Source of the DNA: Pseudomonas tohonis
GTDB lineage: Bacteria; Pseudomonadota; Gammaproteobacteria; Pseudomonadales; Pseudomonadaceae
Length of the DNA: 64,000 bases
Assembly: GCF_012767755.2 (NCBI RefSeq)
Contig: NZ_AP023189.1
Location: 4,528,001-4,592,000 of the forward strand
Direction of reading: 5' to 3'
Shown: positions 16,481 through 24,835 of the stretch, piece by piece
Layout: each line of letters begins with the position of its first letter
Numbering within the stretch: the first letter of the stretch is position 1
Translations under genes and position numbers: made by a program
Notes under the pieces: generated by a model
Seen by the model: only the letters and a program-made list of their open reading frames with translations
Told to the model about the DNA's origin: nothing
The model's database searches: none

Positions 16481-17455
16481 TCAACGCGGGTGGATCAGGG
16501 CCGTTCCGTTGGCCAGGTATTCGACGCGCACCGGCAGCAATTGCGGCAACGCGGCGAGGAAGGCATCCGGCTTGCCGATGTTGAGGCTGCCGGAGACACG
16601 GCGCTCGGCGAGGCTGGCATCGGCCAGGCCCACGGGCGCGCTTCGGTAGTGGGACAACTCGTCCACCAGTTGGGCCAGCGGGCGATCACGGAAGATCAGC
16701 TGGCCACGCCGCCAGCTGGCGATCTCCTCGGGGCTGCGGTGGCCAAGCTCCAGGTGGCGCGTGCGGTAATCGAAGTCGGCACTGTCACCGGCACCCAGTT
16801 CGGCACGCTGGCTGCCGCCGGCCTCCGGGCTCACCGCGACCTTGCCGCTCTCCACCGCCACGTCGAGGCGCTCGCCGCCCCGGCGGACGCTGAAGCGGGT
16901 GCCGAGCACGCGCACGCTGCCCTCCCCGGCCATGACCACGAATGGGCGCTGCTCGTCACGGGCGACGGCGAAGAAGGCCTCGCCCTGGAGCAGCTCCACT
17001 TCGCGGTGGTCGTCGTAGAGGCGCACGTGCAGGCGGGTGTCGACGTTGAGGTCGATGCGCGAGCCGTCGGCCAGCTCCACCTGGCGCTGCTCGCCCCGGG
17101 CGCTGCTCAGTTGCAGGTCGACGTCGGGCGCGCGGGCGAACCAGTTCTGCGAGGTGGCCAGGGCGGCGCAGAGCAGCACGAACGAGGCCGCCATGGCGCG
17201 CGGCAACGTGCGGCGGCCGCGGGGCTCGGGCCGGACCACCGGGGTGGCGAGGACGGGGCGCGGCACGCGATCGAAATCGGCCCATATCAATTGCATGTCG
17301 GCGAAGGCCCGGGCATGCGCCGGGCTGGCGGCGAGCCAGGCCTGCAGCTCGGCTTCCTGCTCCGCGCTGAACTGCCCGCTGCTGCGGCGGGCGTACCAGG
17401 TGGCGGCCTGTTCGTCGATCGAGGGTCGGGAATCCATCCGGGGGCTCGTGTTCAT
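16481..17455 (-). CDS. hxuR: FecR-family anti-sigma / transmembrane sensor
   Basis: 324-residue single-pass inner-membrane regulator. The cytoplasmic N terminus has the DUF4880-type helix (AATWYARRSSGQFSAEQEAELQAWLAASP). One transmembrane helix follows at about residues 88-105 (AASFVLLCAALATS). The periplasmic FecR domain begins around RGEQRQVELADGSRIDLN, and the C-terminal domain contacts the receptor STN domain. It relays receptor occupancy to the ECF sigma factor. Its ATG overlaps the sigma-factor stop by four bases (ATGA), and a ~150-nt spacer separates it from the receptor. Confidence 0.92.
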   Translation of the reverse strand: MNTSPRMDSRPSIDEQAATWYARRSSGQFSAEQEAELQAWLAASPAHARAFADMQLIWADFDRVPRPVLATPVVRPEPRGRRTLPRAMAASFVLLCAALATSQNWFARAPDVDLQLSSARGEQRQVELADGSRIDLNVDTRLHVRLYDDHREVELLQGEAFFAVARDEQRPFVVMAGEGSVRVLGTRFSVRRGGERLDVAVESGKVAVSPEAGGSQRAELGAGDSADFDYRTRHLELGHRSPEEIASWRRGQLIFRDRPLAQLVDELSHYRSAPVGLADASLAERRVSGSLNIGKPDAFLAALPQLLPVRVEYLANGTALIHPR

Positions 17456-17985
17456 TGTCCGTCCGCCTGGACGTCGCCCTGCACGCGTTGCTTGCAGTGC
17501 AGCAGGGCACAGGCGATGTGCTTTTCCACCATGCTCAGGGAAATCCCCATGCGCGCGGCCACTTCCGCCTGGGACAGGCCGTCGAACTTGTGCAGGACGA
17601 AGGCCTCGCGCCGGCGCGGCGACAGATCATCCAGTGCCGAGGCCAGAAGGCGCAAGCGCTGATGGTGCTCGACCTGTTCCATCGGGCTCGCTCCCTGTTC
17701 ATCGACCAGGGTCTCCAGCGCCTGTTCAGCTTCTCCGTCGAGCGCACCGCGCACCTGCTGGCGGCGCCAGTGGTCACGCAGCAGGTTGCGGGCGATCTGG
17801 AAAAGAAAGGCGCGAGGCTGGTGGACCTGTCCACGCTCGCGCCTGTCCAGCCATTGGGTGAAGGCGTCCTGGGCCAGGTCGGCGGCGTCGGCGGGGCTGC
17901 CCAGGCGCTTGCCGAGGAACTTCAGCAGCTCGGCATGGAAGGCGCGGTAGGCGCCGGAGATGGAGCCCCGGAACTGCTCATCCAC
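17452..17985 (-). CDS. hxuI: ECF sigma factor, FecI type
   Basis: 177 residues from GTG at 17985, which has GGGAGG 7 nt upstream. A longer open frame reaches 18129 but would run through the promoter and Fur box. Region 2 is visible in DAADLAQDAFTQWLDR and PRAFLFQIARNLLRDHWRR. Region 4 is LSPRRREAFVLHKFDGLSQAEVAARMGISLSMVEKHIA. It directs RNA polymerase to the promoter of the cognate heme receptor and is held by the co-translated FecR protein. Iron control through an upstream Fur box is expected. Confidence 0.93.
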   Translation of the reverse strand: MDEQFRGSISGAYRAFHAELLKFLGKRLGSPADAADLAQDAFTQWLDRRERGQVHQPRAFLFQIARNLLRDHWRRQQVRGALDGEAEQALETLVDEQGASPMEQVEHHQRLRLLASALDDLSPRRREAFVLHKFDGLSQAEVAARMGISLSMVEKHIACALLHCKQRVQGDVQADGQ

Positions 17986-18083
17986 GGGGCTGCCTCCCGT
18001 CCGCTCGACTCGCTCGCTGCACGCATGCCCCCGACGGCAGGTGGCCAGGCGACGCCGCCGGATGCGGCGTGCCAGGGACACCA

Positions 18084-18102
18084 AATGAGAATGCATATCA
18101 TT
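18084..18102. promoter_or_regulatory. Fur box upstream of the ECF sigma gene
   Basis: AATGAGAATGCATATCATT resembles the 19-bp Fur consensus (GATAATGATAATCATTATC) and lies ~100 nt before the sigma-factor start. It abuts the -10 element of the promoter at 18102-18129. Iron-replete repression of the sigma/anti-sigma pair is inferred. Confidence 0.7.
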
Positions 18103-18129
18103 AGATAGCAAGCAGCGCAAAACGGTCAA
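18102..18129 (-). promoter_or_regulatory. Sigma-70-like promoter of the sigma/anti-sigma pair
   Basis: On the minus strand TTGACC (18129-18124), a 16-nt spacer and TATCTA (18107-18102) form a reasonable housekeeping promoter directly upstream of the Fur box. Confidence 0.5.
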
Positions 18130-18172
18130 GACGCACGGCAGCGGGATCGCCGGGAACCGGGCGACCCGGGCC

Positions 18173-19267
18173 TCAGAGGCCGGACTTCAACTTGCTGAAG
18201 GCACGGGTCAGCGCACGATTGAAGGCCTTGGTGTTGTCGTTCTTGGTGTAGAGCGTGGCGCGCACCGCCGCCGGCGGGTAGGTGCCCGGGTCGGCGAGGA
18301 TGGCGGGGTCGACGCTGGGCGCCGCCGCCGGCACCGCGTTGGCGTAGTGGATGCTGTTGGTGATGGCGCCGATGGTCTCGGGGGTCATCAGGTGGTCCAT
18401 CAGCGCCAGGGCGGCGTCCGGGTGCGGTGCGTCCCTGGGGATGACCATGGCGTCGAACCAGATCAGCGTGCCCTCCTGGGGGATGCGGTAGCGCAGCTTG
18501 AACGGCTTCTGCGCCTGCTCGGCCTGGGCGGCGGCGATGGCCACGTTGCCGTTCCAGGACATCGCCAGGCAGGTGTTGCCGTTGGCCAGGTCGTTGATGT
18601 TGCGGTCGTTGTCGAAGTAGCGGATCGACGGGCGGATCTTCGCCAGGTGCGCCTCGGCGAGCTTGAGGTCGTCGAGGCTCTGGCGGTTGATGTCCAGCCC
18701 CAGGTAGCGGAAGGCGGCGGCGAACACCTCGTTGGGGTCGTTGAGCAAGCTCACCCCGCAGTCGGCGAAGCGCGCGACCACCGCCGGGTCCATCAGCATC
18801 GCCCAGCTGTCAGTAGGGGCGTCGGCCATGCGCGCGCGGATCGCCTCCTCCTGGTAGCCGAAGCCGGTGGTGCCCCAGACGTAGAGCCCGGCGTAGCGGT
18901 TGCCGGGGTCGAAGCTGGCCATGTGCGCGGTGAACTCCGGGTCCAGGCCCTGGAAGTGCGGCAGCCTGGCCTTGTCCAGCGGCTGCAGCGCGCCGCTGGC
19001 GATGGCCCGTTGCAGGTGCTGGCCGGCGGTCAGCACCAGGTCGTAGCCGCTGCGGCCGGTGAGCAGCTTGGTCTCCACCGTTTCCAGGGAGTCGAAGTGG
19101 TCGGCCACCACCTTGATGCCGGTCCTCGCCTCGAAGCGGGAGAGCGTGTCCGGCGCCAGGTACTCGCTCCAGATGTACAGGTTGACCCTGGGCGGCTCGC
19201 TCGCCGCCTGGGCCGTGCAGGTGCCCAGGGCCAGGCCCAGGGCGATCGCCAGTGTGCGCAGTTGCAT
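18173..19267 (-). CDS. Periplasmic polyamine-binding protein (PotF/SpuD-like)
   Basis: 364 residues with a signal peptide (LAIALGLALGTCTAQA). The motif VNLYIWSEYLAPDTLSRFE is the typical start of PotD/PotF family binding proteins. Later motifs SWNGN and NSIHYANAVPAA also fit. It should bind putrescine, spermidine or agmatine in the periplasm for an ABC importer whose membrane and ATPase genes are not in the window. It lies 9 nt downstream of the agmatine deiminase gene, with GGAG six bases before the ATG. Ligand assignment to agmatine or putrescine is by context. Confidence 0.87.
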   Translation of the reverse strand: MQLRTLAIALGLALGTCTAQAASEPPRVNLYIWSEYLAPDTLSRFEARTGIKVVADHFDSLETVETKLLTGRSGYDLVLTAGQHLQRAIASGALQPLDKARLPHFQGLDPEFTAHMASFDPGNRYAGLYVWGTTGFGYQEEAIRARMADAPTDSWAMLMDPAVVARFADCGVSLLNDPNEVFAAAFRYLGLDINRQSLDDLKLAEAHLAKIRPSIRYFDNDRNINDLANGNTCLAMSWNGNVAIAAAQAEQAQKPFKLRYRIPQEGTLIWFDAMVIPRDAPHPDAALALMDHLMTPETIGAITNSIHYANAVPAAAPSVDPAILADPGTYPPAAVRATLYTKNDNTKAFNRALTRAFSKLKSGL

Positions 19268-19276
19268 CGAAGGCTC

Positions 19277-20389
19277 CTAGCCAGCCCGGCTGGCGGCGTA
19301 TTGCGGCATGGTGATGCAGGCGACGTTGCCGCCCCCGAGGAGGATTTCCCGCGAGTTCTCGATGCCGACGATGCGGTGCCTGGGGAACAGCTCGGCGAGT
19401 ACCGCGCCGGCCGCCTGGTCGTGGGCGTCGCCGAACAGCGGCAGGACGATCGCGGAGTTGCCCGCGTAGTAGTTGATGTAGGACGCGCAGATGCGCGTGC
19501 CCTCCTCGCGCAGGTGGGTGCCGTCCACCTGGTCCAGGCCCGCGGCCTCCTCCGCCGTCCAGGTGAGCACGCGGGGCTGCGGCAGCTTGTGCACCTCCAG
19601 CGCGCGGCCACGGGCGTCACGGGTGCTGCGCAGGATGTCGTAGGCCTCCTGGTAGATCTCCCACTGCGGGTCGTCGCGGTCGTCGGTCCACTGCATGACC
19701 ACCACGCCGGGACGGACGAAGCAGGCCAGGTCGTCGATATGGCCATCGGTCTCGTCGAACTTGCAGCCGCGCGGCAGCCAGATCACCTGCTCGGCGCCGA
19801 GGTAGTCGGACAGCCGCCGGGTCATCTCGTCCTTGCCCAGGTGGGCGTTGCGGTTGCGGTTGAGCAGGCACTGCTCGGTGGTCAGCAGGGTGCGCTGGCC
19901 GTCGGTCTGGATGCCGCCCATCTCGGCGATGAAGGGCGCGCGGTAGCGGTCGAGCTTCTCGATCTCGAGGATCTTCTGGGCGATCTGGTCGTCCTTGTCC
20001 CAGGGGTAGTAGAGGCCGCCATCGAGGCCGCCGTAGGCGTTGAACTCGAAGTCCACGCCGCGCACCTCGCCGCTCTGGTCATTGACCAGGAAGGCCGGGC
20101 CGCTGTCGCGGAACCAGGTGTCGTTGCAGGTCATCTCCACCACCCGCACCTGGGGCGGCAGCATGCGCCGGGCGTTGGCGTACTGGGTGGCGGAGGCGCA
20201 GACGGTGACCGGCTCGCTGCTGGCGATGGCGCTGACGATCTCGACCCAGACCTTCTGCGCGGGCTTGGCGCCATTGCGCCAGACATCGGTGCGCTCGGGC
20301 CAGCCGAGCCAGCAGCCGGCCTTGGGCTCGAATTCGCCTGGCAGGCGGAAGCCGTCGGCCTTGGGGAGGGAAGTCAGGGAACGCGCCAT
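19277..20389 (-). CDS. aguA: Agmatine deiminase
   Basis: 370 residues. Converts agmatine to N-carbamoylputrescine plus ammonia in the arginine-decarboxylase route to putrescine. Guanidino-modifying fold motifs are visible: FEPKAGCWLGWPERTDVW near the N terminus, DTWFRDSGPAFL, ETDGHIDD (catalytic His) and the C-terminal LLGGGNVACIT with the nucleophilic Cys. In many homologues the residue before that Cys is His (NIHCIT); here it is Ala. The ATG at 20389 has GAGG six nt upstream. The usual partner N-carbamoylputrescine amidase (aguB) is absent from the window. The gene pairs instead with a polyamine-binding protein. Confidence 0.92.
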   Translation of the reverse strand: MARSLTSLPKADGFRLPGEFEPKAGCWLGWPERTDVWRNGAKPAQKVWVEIVSAIASSEPVTVCASATQYANARRMLPPQVRVVEMTCNDTWFRDSGPAFLVNDQSGEVRGVDFEFNAYGGLDGGLYYPWDKDDQIAQKILEIEKLDRYRAPFIAEMGGIQTDGQRTLLTTEQCLLNRNRNAHLGKDEMTRRLSDYLGAEQVIWLPRGCKFDETDGHIDDLACFVRPGVVVMQWTDDRDDPQWEIYQEAYDILRSTRDARGRALEVHKLPQPRVLTWTAEEAAGLDQVDGTHLREEGTRICASYINYYAGNSAIVLPLFGDAHDQAAGAVLAELFPRHRIVGIENSREILLGGGNVACITMPQYAASRAG

Positions 20390-20484
20390 GGGAAACCTCG
20401 GGATGGGGTGGGAAGTGCCCTGACGTTAAGCGCGGCGGTGCCCCGGCGACCAATGATGAATATCGCGGAACCCTTGAATTGGAT

Positions 20485-21372
20485 TCAGCTATCGGCCAGC
20501 TGATCGCTGAACCATTCGACGAACTGGGCCACCGCCGGCTTGTCCAGGCGCAGCCGTTCGCAGACCAGCGCGTACTGCCCCAGCGACGCCACGCTGGCGG
20601 CGAAGGGGCGCACCAGGCGGCCGCTGGCCAGGTCCTCGGCGCTGGTGAGGTTGTCGCCCATGGCCACGCCCTGCCCTTGCGCGGCGGCCTCCAGGGTCAG
20701 CCCGGCATGGCCGAGGTAGAGGTGCCGCAGGGGTTGCAGGTCGCCGGCGTGGACGCTGAGCCAGGCGCTCCAGGTCTTGCCGTCCTGGTCGTCATGCAGC
20801 AGGCAGTGGCGGGCCAGGTCACGCGGGTGCTTGAGCGGAAGCTGGTTGAACAGGCCGGGGCTGCACACGGGGAAGAACTGCAGGGCCGGCAGCGGCCGCA
20901 CGAAGTAGGCGCTGGCATCCCCCGGGCCGGTGCCGTAGGTGATGGCGAGGTCGATCTCCTCGCCCGGCAGCGCCGACTCCAGCGGCTGCTCGTAGAGGTG
21001 CAGGGTGATGTGCGGGTGGCGCTCGCCGAAGTCCGCCAGCCGGCCCACCAGCCACTTCTGCGCCAGCTCGGCGGTGACGGCGATGCGCAGCTGGGCCTGG
21101 GAGCCGGGGTCGCGCAGTTCGTCGCAGGCATCGAGGATCAGCTCGAAGGCCTGTTGCAGGCTGTGCAGCAGGCGCCGTGCCTGGGGCGTCGGGCGCACCT
21201 GGCGGCCGGCACGGACGAACAGCTCGGTGCCGAGCTGCTCCTCCAGCTGGCGGATCTGGTGGCTCACCGCGCTGTCGGTGACGCACAACTCGGCGGCGGC
21301 GCGGCCGAAATGGGCATGGCGGGCGGCTGATTCGAAGGTGCGCAGGGCGGTGAGGGACGGCAGGCGGCGCAT
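20485..21372 (-). CDS. LysR-family regulator (GcvA-like)
   Basis: 295 residues from the ATG at 21372. The N-terminal HTH reads SLTALRTFESAARHAHFGRAAAEL followed by CVTDSAVSHQIRQLEEQLG, typical of GcvA/AmpR-type LysR proteins. The effector domain begins around LRIAVTAELAQKWLVGRL. It lies 95 nt upstream of aguA on the same strand, so it may control agmatine/polyamine genes; in PAO1 the agu operon is instead controlled by a TetR protein (recalled). Target is inferred from position only. Confidence 0.88.
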   Translation of the reverse strand: MRRLPSLTALRTFESAARHAHFGRAAAELCVTDSAVSHQIRQLEEQLGTELFVRAGRQVRPTPQARRLLHSLQQAFELILDACDELRDPGSQAQLRIAVTAELAQKWLVGRLADFGERHPHITLHLYEQPLESALPGEEIDLAITYGTGPGDASAYFVRPLPALQFFPVCSPGLFNQLPLKHPRDLARHCLLHDDQDGKTWSAWLSVHAGDLQPLRHLYLGHAGLTLEAAAQGQGVAMGDNLTSAEDLASGRLVRPFAASVASLGQYALVCERLRLDKPAVAQFVEWFSDQLADS

Positions 21373-21469
21373 GGGCGGGCTTCCGGGCAAAGCCGGCATC
21401 GTTGCGCAGGTGGGGCGATGGCGTCCAGCGTGACGTAGCCCGGGCTGCAACCCGGGGCTGCGCGGGGAT

Positions 21470-22708
21470 TCAGGAAGCCTTTGGGGCCTTCAGCAGGGGC
21501 GTGTCGAGCACATCGGACCGGCCGCCGAGGACGTTCTCGGCGATCTCGACGAAATCGCGGGTGCTGACCTTGTCCAGGCGCATCAGGCCACGGGCGACGT
21601 CGTCGAGGGAGCGCTCGCCCTTGCTGACCTTGCGGATCTCCTCGTCGAGGTCCTGCAGCAGCAGCACCGCGCGTGCCGTGACCGGGCCGGTGGACTGCTC
21701 GCCACGCAGGCTCTCGACCTTGCGGCTCCAGCGCTGCAGCTTGGCGCGGACCTTGTGGTAGCGGTCCTCGCTGAGGCCGCCAGCGCGGCGCATCAGTTCG
21801 ATGGCATAGAACTCGGCGATGCCCTCGCTGATCCAGTCGCTCTGGTCGGTGTCCTTGATGCGGCTGAACACGTGCACCAGTTCGTGCACCAGGGAGCTGG
21901 TGCCGTTCTCGCTGACCAGGGGGCGGTCGGCATGCATGAAGAAGGAGTTGGGCGCAGAGAGGCCGCCGCGCCACATCGGGTCGCCGGCACCGACGATCAG
22001 CAGCTTGCCGGGGTCGCGCGGGAACACCGCCTGGGCGTGGGGCCAGACGAAGGTCAGCAGGGTGAGGATGTCCATGCGGCGCATGCCCTCGCCCATCGGC
22101 GCGGCGACCGTGACGTCGGTGTTGCCGAGTTCGGCGCGGCGGCTGCCCAGCTTGCCGGCGATGATCCAGCCGGTGGGACGGTCGAAGAGGCGCTCGGGGT
22201 TGTCGATGCGGAAGCGGTTCTTGCCCACGCGGGACCAGCCGGTCTCCACCGTGCTCCAGCCCTTGGGCAGCTCGAACTGGATGCGCGACACCAGTTCGGT
22301 GCCGTCCACCAGGTCGATGCGTGCGGGCGGCACCAGGTCGTCACCGCGCAGCAGCGTCCAGTCCGGCGTCATCCGCGCATCGAACTTGCCGTCGCCACGG
22401 GGGTGGGTGATGCGCACCTTGTAGCTGAGGGTCGCCTTGCCTTCCGCCGGGGTCCAGGTGCCGCGCCCGGCGCCGGCCTGCTGCCATTGGCCGTCGCCCT
22501 CGAAGTCGCTGTAGTAGCCCTTGTCGCCCAGGTCGAACGCGAGGCTGCGGACCTTCTCGCCGTTTTCCAGCACCAGGCGCACCTCGGCCTGGTCGCTGTC
22601 CGGCAGGAAGCGCACCAGGTAGTCGACATCGGTGCGCTTGGCGGCGAGCAGGGGTGCGCAGAACAGCAGGGTGGCGGCGGACAGCAGCAGGGTGGCGCGG
22701 TTGGACAT
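21470..22708 (-). CDS. Secreted M1-like gluzincin metallopeptidase family protein
   Basis: 412 residues from the ATG at 22708, with GAGGAAG upstream. A signal peptide (LLLSAATLLFCAPLLA) is followed by an N-terminal beta domain (residues ~25-180). The helical catalytic-type region has HELVHVF (variant HExxH) and downstream SEGIAEFYAIELM, whose Glu would be the third zinc ligand. This matches M1-type periplasmic proteins that often lack a known substrate. The intact zinc site suggests that it is active. It stands alone between a LysR gene and ycgN. Confidence 0.72.
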   Translation of the reverse strand: MSNRATLLLSAATLLFCAPLLAAKRTDVDYLVRFLPDSDQAEVRLVLENGEKVRSLAFDLGDKGYYSDFEGDGQWQQAGAGRGTWTPAEGKATLSYKVRITHPRGDGKFDARMTPDWTLLRGDDLVPPARIDLVDGTELVSRIQFELPKGWSTVETGWSRVGKNRFRIDNPERLFDRPTGWIIAGKLGSRRAELGNTDVTVAAPMGEGMRRMDILTLLTFVWPHAQAVFPRDPGKLLIVGAGDPMWRGGLSAPNSFFMHADRPLVSENGTSSLVHELVHVFSRIKDTDQSDWISEGIAEFYAIELMRRAGGLSEDRYHKVRAKLQRWSRKVESLRGEQSTGPVTARAVLLLQDLDEEIRKVSKGERSLDDVARGLMRLDKVSTRDFVEIAENVLGGRSDVLDTPLLKAPKAS

Positions 22709-22764
22709 GTCGGGCTTCCTCGGAGCGATTTCCCTATGACTCGGCAAGCGGTCGTTCGATCCGT

Positions 22765-23214
22765 CTAGCCCGCACGAAAGATCATGTAGTCCTCCCAGTC
22801 GTCCTCGGCCACCTGGGTCTCACTGACCATGCGCCCGGACTGGGAGATACCGGCGTTGTGCACCGCCTCGGTGTCGCCACAGACCAGCGGGTGCCAGGGC
22901 GGCAGGTCCTTGCCCTCGGCCACCAGGCGATAGCCGCAGGTGGGTGGCAGCCAGCGGAACTCATCGGCCTGGGCCGGGGTGAGCTGGATGCAGTCGGGCA
23001 CGAAGTCACGGCGCTTGGGGTAGTTGGTGCAGCGGCAGGTCTTCAGGTCGAGCAGCTTGCAGGCGATGCGCGTGTAGTACACGGCGCCGTCGTCCTCGTC
23101 CTCCAGCTTCTGCAGGCAGCACAGGCCGCAGCCGTCGCAGAGGGATTCCCACTCCTCCTGATCGAGCTGTGCGAGGGTCTTGCGCTTCCAGAAGGGTTCG
23201 ACTTTGGCGGCCAT
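22765..23214 (-). CDS. ycgN: YcgN family cysteine-cluster protein (UPF0260)
   Basis: 149 residues from the ATG at 23214. Multiple cysteines occur as [19 protein letters not shown] and PTCGY, suggesting an iron-sulfur or zinc cluster of the CxxCxxCC type. The function of the family is unknown. The gene belongs to the conserved rnd-ycgL-ycgN neighbourhood of gammaproteobacteria, here separated from the dehydrogenase gene by a repeat-containing 395-nt gap. Confidence 0.92.
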   Translation of the reverse strand: MAAKVEPFWKRKTLAQLDQEEWESLCDGCGLCCLQKLEDEDDGAVYYTRIACKLLDLKTCRCTNYPKRRDFVPDCIQLTPAQADEFRWLPPTCGYRLVAEGKDLPPWHPLVCGDTEAVHNAGISQSGRMVSETQVAEDDWEDYMIFRAG

Positions 23215-23609
23215 GGTGCTCTGACTGGGTAACGGGGCGCGGTAGTCTAGTCGCGCCAACCGCGCCGGCCAAGCGCCGGCGACGACGGGACGACCGGCAG
23301 CGCCGTGTAAGGAAAATCATTCGCAGGACGGCTACACCGTGGGCTCCCAGGCAACGGGCAGGCGTAGGGTGGATGACGCTCTTTTCATCCACCAACGATG
23401 TTGCCTGGGAGCACGAAAGGTGGACCGGTGAAGCGTGGTCCACCCTACGCAAGCCATCTGTGCCGGGATCGGTTCGGTGCCCCGCAAAAGCGGCCATCTG
23501 AAACCGGAGATGCCGCCGGGCGTAGGGTGGATGACGCTCTTTTCATCCACCAGCGGTGCTGCCGGAGAACACGAACGCCATCACCACGCAGAGGCCCACC
23601 GAGCTGGCG
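23215..23609. repeat. Non-coding gap with direct and inverted copies of a repeat
   Basis: No gene is seen. Two near-identical ~45-base copies (23361-23405 and 23519-23563) share GCGTAGGGTGGATGACGCTC followed by TTTTCATCCACCA. An inverted partial copy, GGTCCACCCTACGC, lies near 23437-23450 between them. The GGTGGAT/ATCCACC symmetry would fold into hairpins, as in Pseudomonas intergenic REP/BIME-type elements. Confidence 0.6.
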
Positions 23610-24542
23610 TCAGTAGCCGCGCTGGAAGTCCACTTCACCGCGCAGCGGCTGGCCGCCCTGGAAGCGCGCGAGGTTGTCGAGGAACAGCCCCACCAGCAGT
23701 TCCGGCAGCGTGGGCGCGGAGCTGTGGCCGGTGAGCAGCAGGCGCGGCGCGGTCCAGAACGGGTGCGCGGGCGGCAGCGGCTCTTCGCGGCAGACGTCGA
23801 TCACCGCTCCCGCCAGGTGCCCGGCCTGCAGGCTGGCGACCAGGTCGGCGTCCACCACCGCGACACCGCGCCCGGTGTTGATGAACAGCGCCTCGGGGCG
23901 CATGCGAGCGAACAGCGCGGCGTCGTAGACATCGCGGGTGGCCGGCGTGTCCGGCAGCAGGTTGATCAGGTAGTCGGCCCAGGCCGCCTGCTCCGCCAGG
24001 GCGTCCATCCCCAGCACCTCGGCGAAGGGCGCAAGCGCACGGGGTTCGCGGGCGATGCCACGCAACTCCACACCGAACGGCGCGAGGAAGCGCGCGACGC
24101 TCTGGCCGATATTGCCGGCGCCGACGATCAGCACCCGGCGCCCGGCCAGGCTGCTGGGCATGCGCGCATCCCACCGCCGCTCCACCTGGCTGGCCAGGCG
24201 CGAGAGCAACTGCCGCTCGTGGGCGAGGACATAGGTCAGCACGTACTCGGCCATCACCTGGCCGAAGATGCCGACGGCGCGGGTGAGGCGGTAGCCACGC
24301 ACAAGGTCCTCCGCCAGCAACGGGGTGATGCCGGCCCAGCTGGATTGCAGCCACTGCGGCCGCAGGCCCGCCCGCAGCAACGGGACCACGCGATCCGGGC
24401 TGCCCAGCCAGACGGGACAATCGCCTGCGAGGCCGTGGAGTTCATCCGCATCGTCGCTGCCCACCGCCTCCAGCGAGGGGGCCAGGGCGCGCAGCAGCTC
24501 GGCATGGCGACGGTGTTTCTCGTCGGCGAGGAGGACCTTCAT
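23610..24542 (-). CDS. D-2-hydroxyacid dehydrogenase (glyoxylate/hydroxypyruvate reductase-like)
   Basis: 310-residue NAD(P)-dependent enzyme. The Rossmann motif is VGAGNIGQSVARFLAPFG (about residues 140-158). The catalytic region has INTGRGVAVVDADLV (Arg), a Glu in DVCREEPLP, and the His in TGHSSAPT; the last motif differs slightly from the usual PHxxG. It probably reduces glyoxylate or hydroxypyruvate. Its ATG overlaps the ycgL stop by one base, placing it in the rnd-ycgL operon. Confidence 0.87.
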   Translation of the reverse strand: MKVLLADEKHRRHAELLRALAPSLEAVGSDDADELHGLAGDCPVWLGSPDRVVPLLRAGLRPQWLQSSWAGITPLLAEDLVRGYRLTRAVGIFGQVMAEYVLTYVLAHERQLLSRLASQVERRWDARMPSSLAGRRVLIVGAGNIGQSVARFLAPFGVELRGIAREPRALAPFAEVLGMDALAEQAAWADYLINLLPDTPATRDVYDAALFARMRPEALFINTGRGVAVVDADLVASLQAGHLAGAVIDVCREEPLPPAHPFWTAPRLLLTGHSSAPTLPELLVGLFLDNLARFQGGQPLRGEVDFQRGY

Positions 24543-24835
24543 CAGATGGGGTCGTTCATGCGCAGCAGTTCTTCGGGCAGGTGCTCGATGTATTCCTCTT
24601 CAGCCGGCGGCATCTGCAGGTGGTAGCCCTGCTTCTCGAGGTTCTCCAGCACCTTGCCGATGTCCTCGCGGGCCAGCTGGCGCTCGGGGCTGAGCACCAG
24701 GTCGAAGGCGTGCTGCGGCGTGCCGAAGGCGGCCAGCAGGGCTTCGGGGACGCGGGTCAGGGCGTCGCGCTTCTCGACGTAGAGGTACATCTCGTTCTTG
24801 CGCGGGCTCTTGTAGATGGAGCAGATGCGTTTCAT
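24542..24835 (-). CDS. ycgL: YcgL domain protein (UPF0745)
   Basis: 97 residues, beginning [20 protein letters not shown] and ending [14 protein letters not shown], the characteristic YcgL pattern. Small cytoplasmic protein of unknown role, conserved next to RNase D. The ATG overlaps the rnd stop by four bases, and its own stop overlaps the dehydrogenase start, so all three genes are translationally coupled. Confidence 0.93.
   Translation of the reverse strand: MKRICSIYKSPRKNEMYLYVEKRDALTRVPEALLAAFGTPQHAFDLVLSPERQLAREDIGKVLENLEKQGYHLQMPPAEEEYIEHLPEELLRMNDPI

Noticed and set aside
18347..20503. Long plus-strand open frame across the polyamine-binding and agmatine deiminase genes
   Set aside because: Antisense shadow of two recognisable genes; composition rich in Val/Ala/Gly/Gln/His without any domain.
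21437..21462. AGCCCGGGCTGCAACCCGGG hairpin between the LysR and metallopeptidase genes as a terminator
   Set aside because: The same kind of GCCCGGG symmetry recurs elsewhere (for example near 32475) without a T-run, so it is more likely a dispersed repeat.
23361..23563. Repeats considered as a CRISPR array
   Set aside because: Only two direct copies plus one inverted partial copy with unequal spacing, and no cas genes nearby; they fit REP-like elements.
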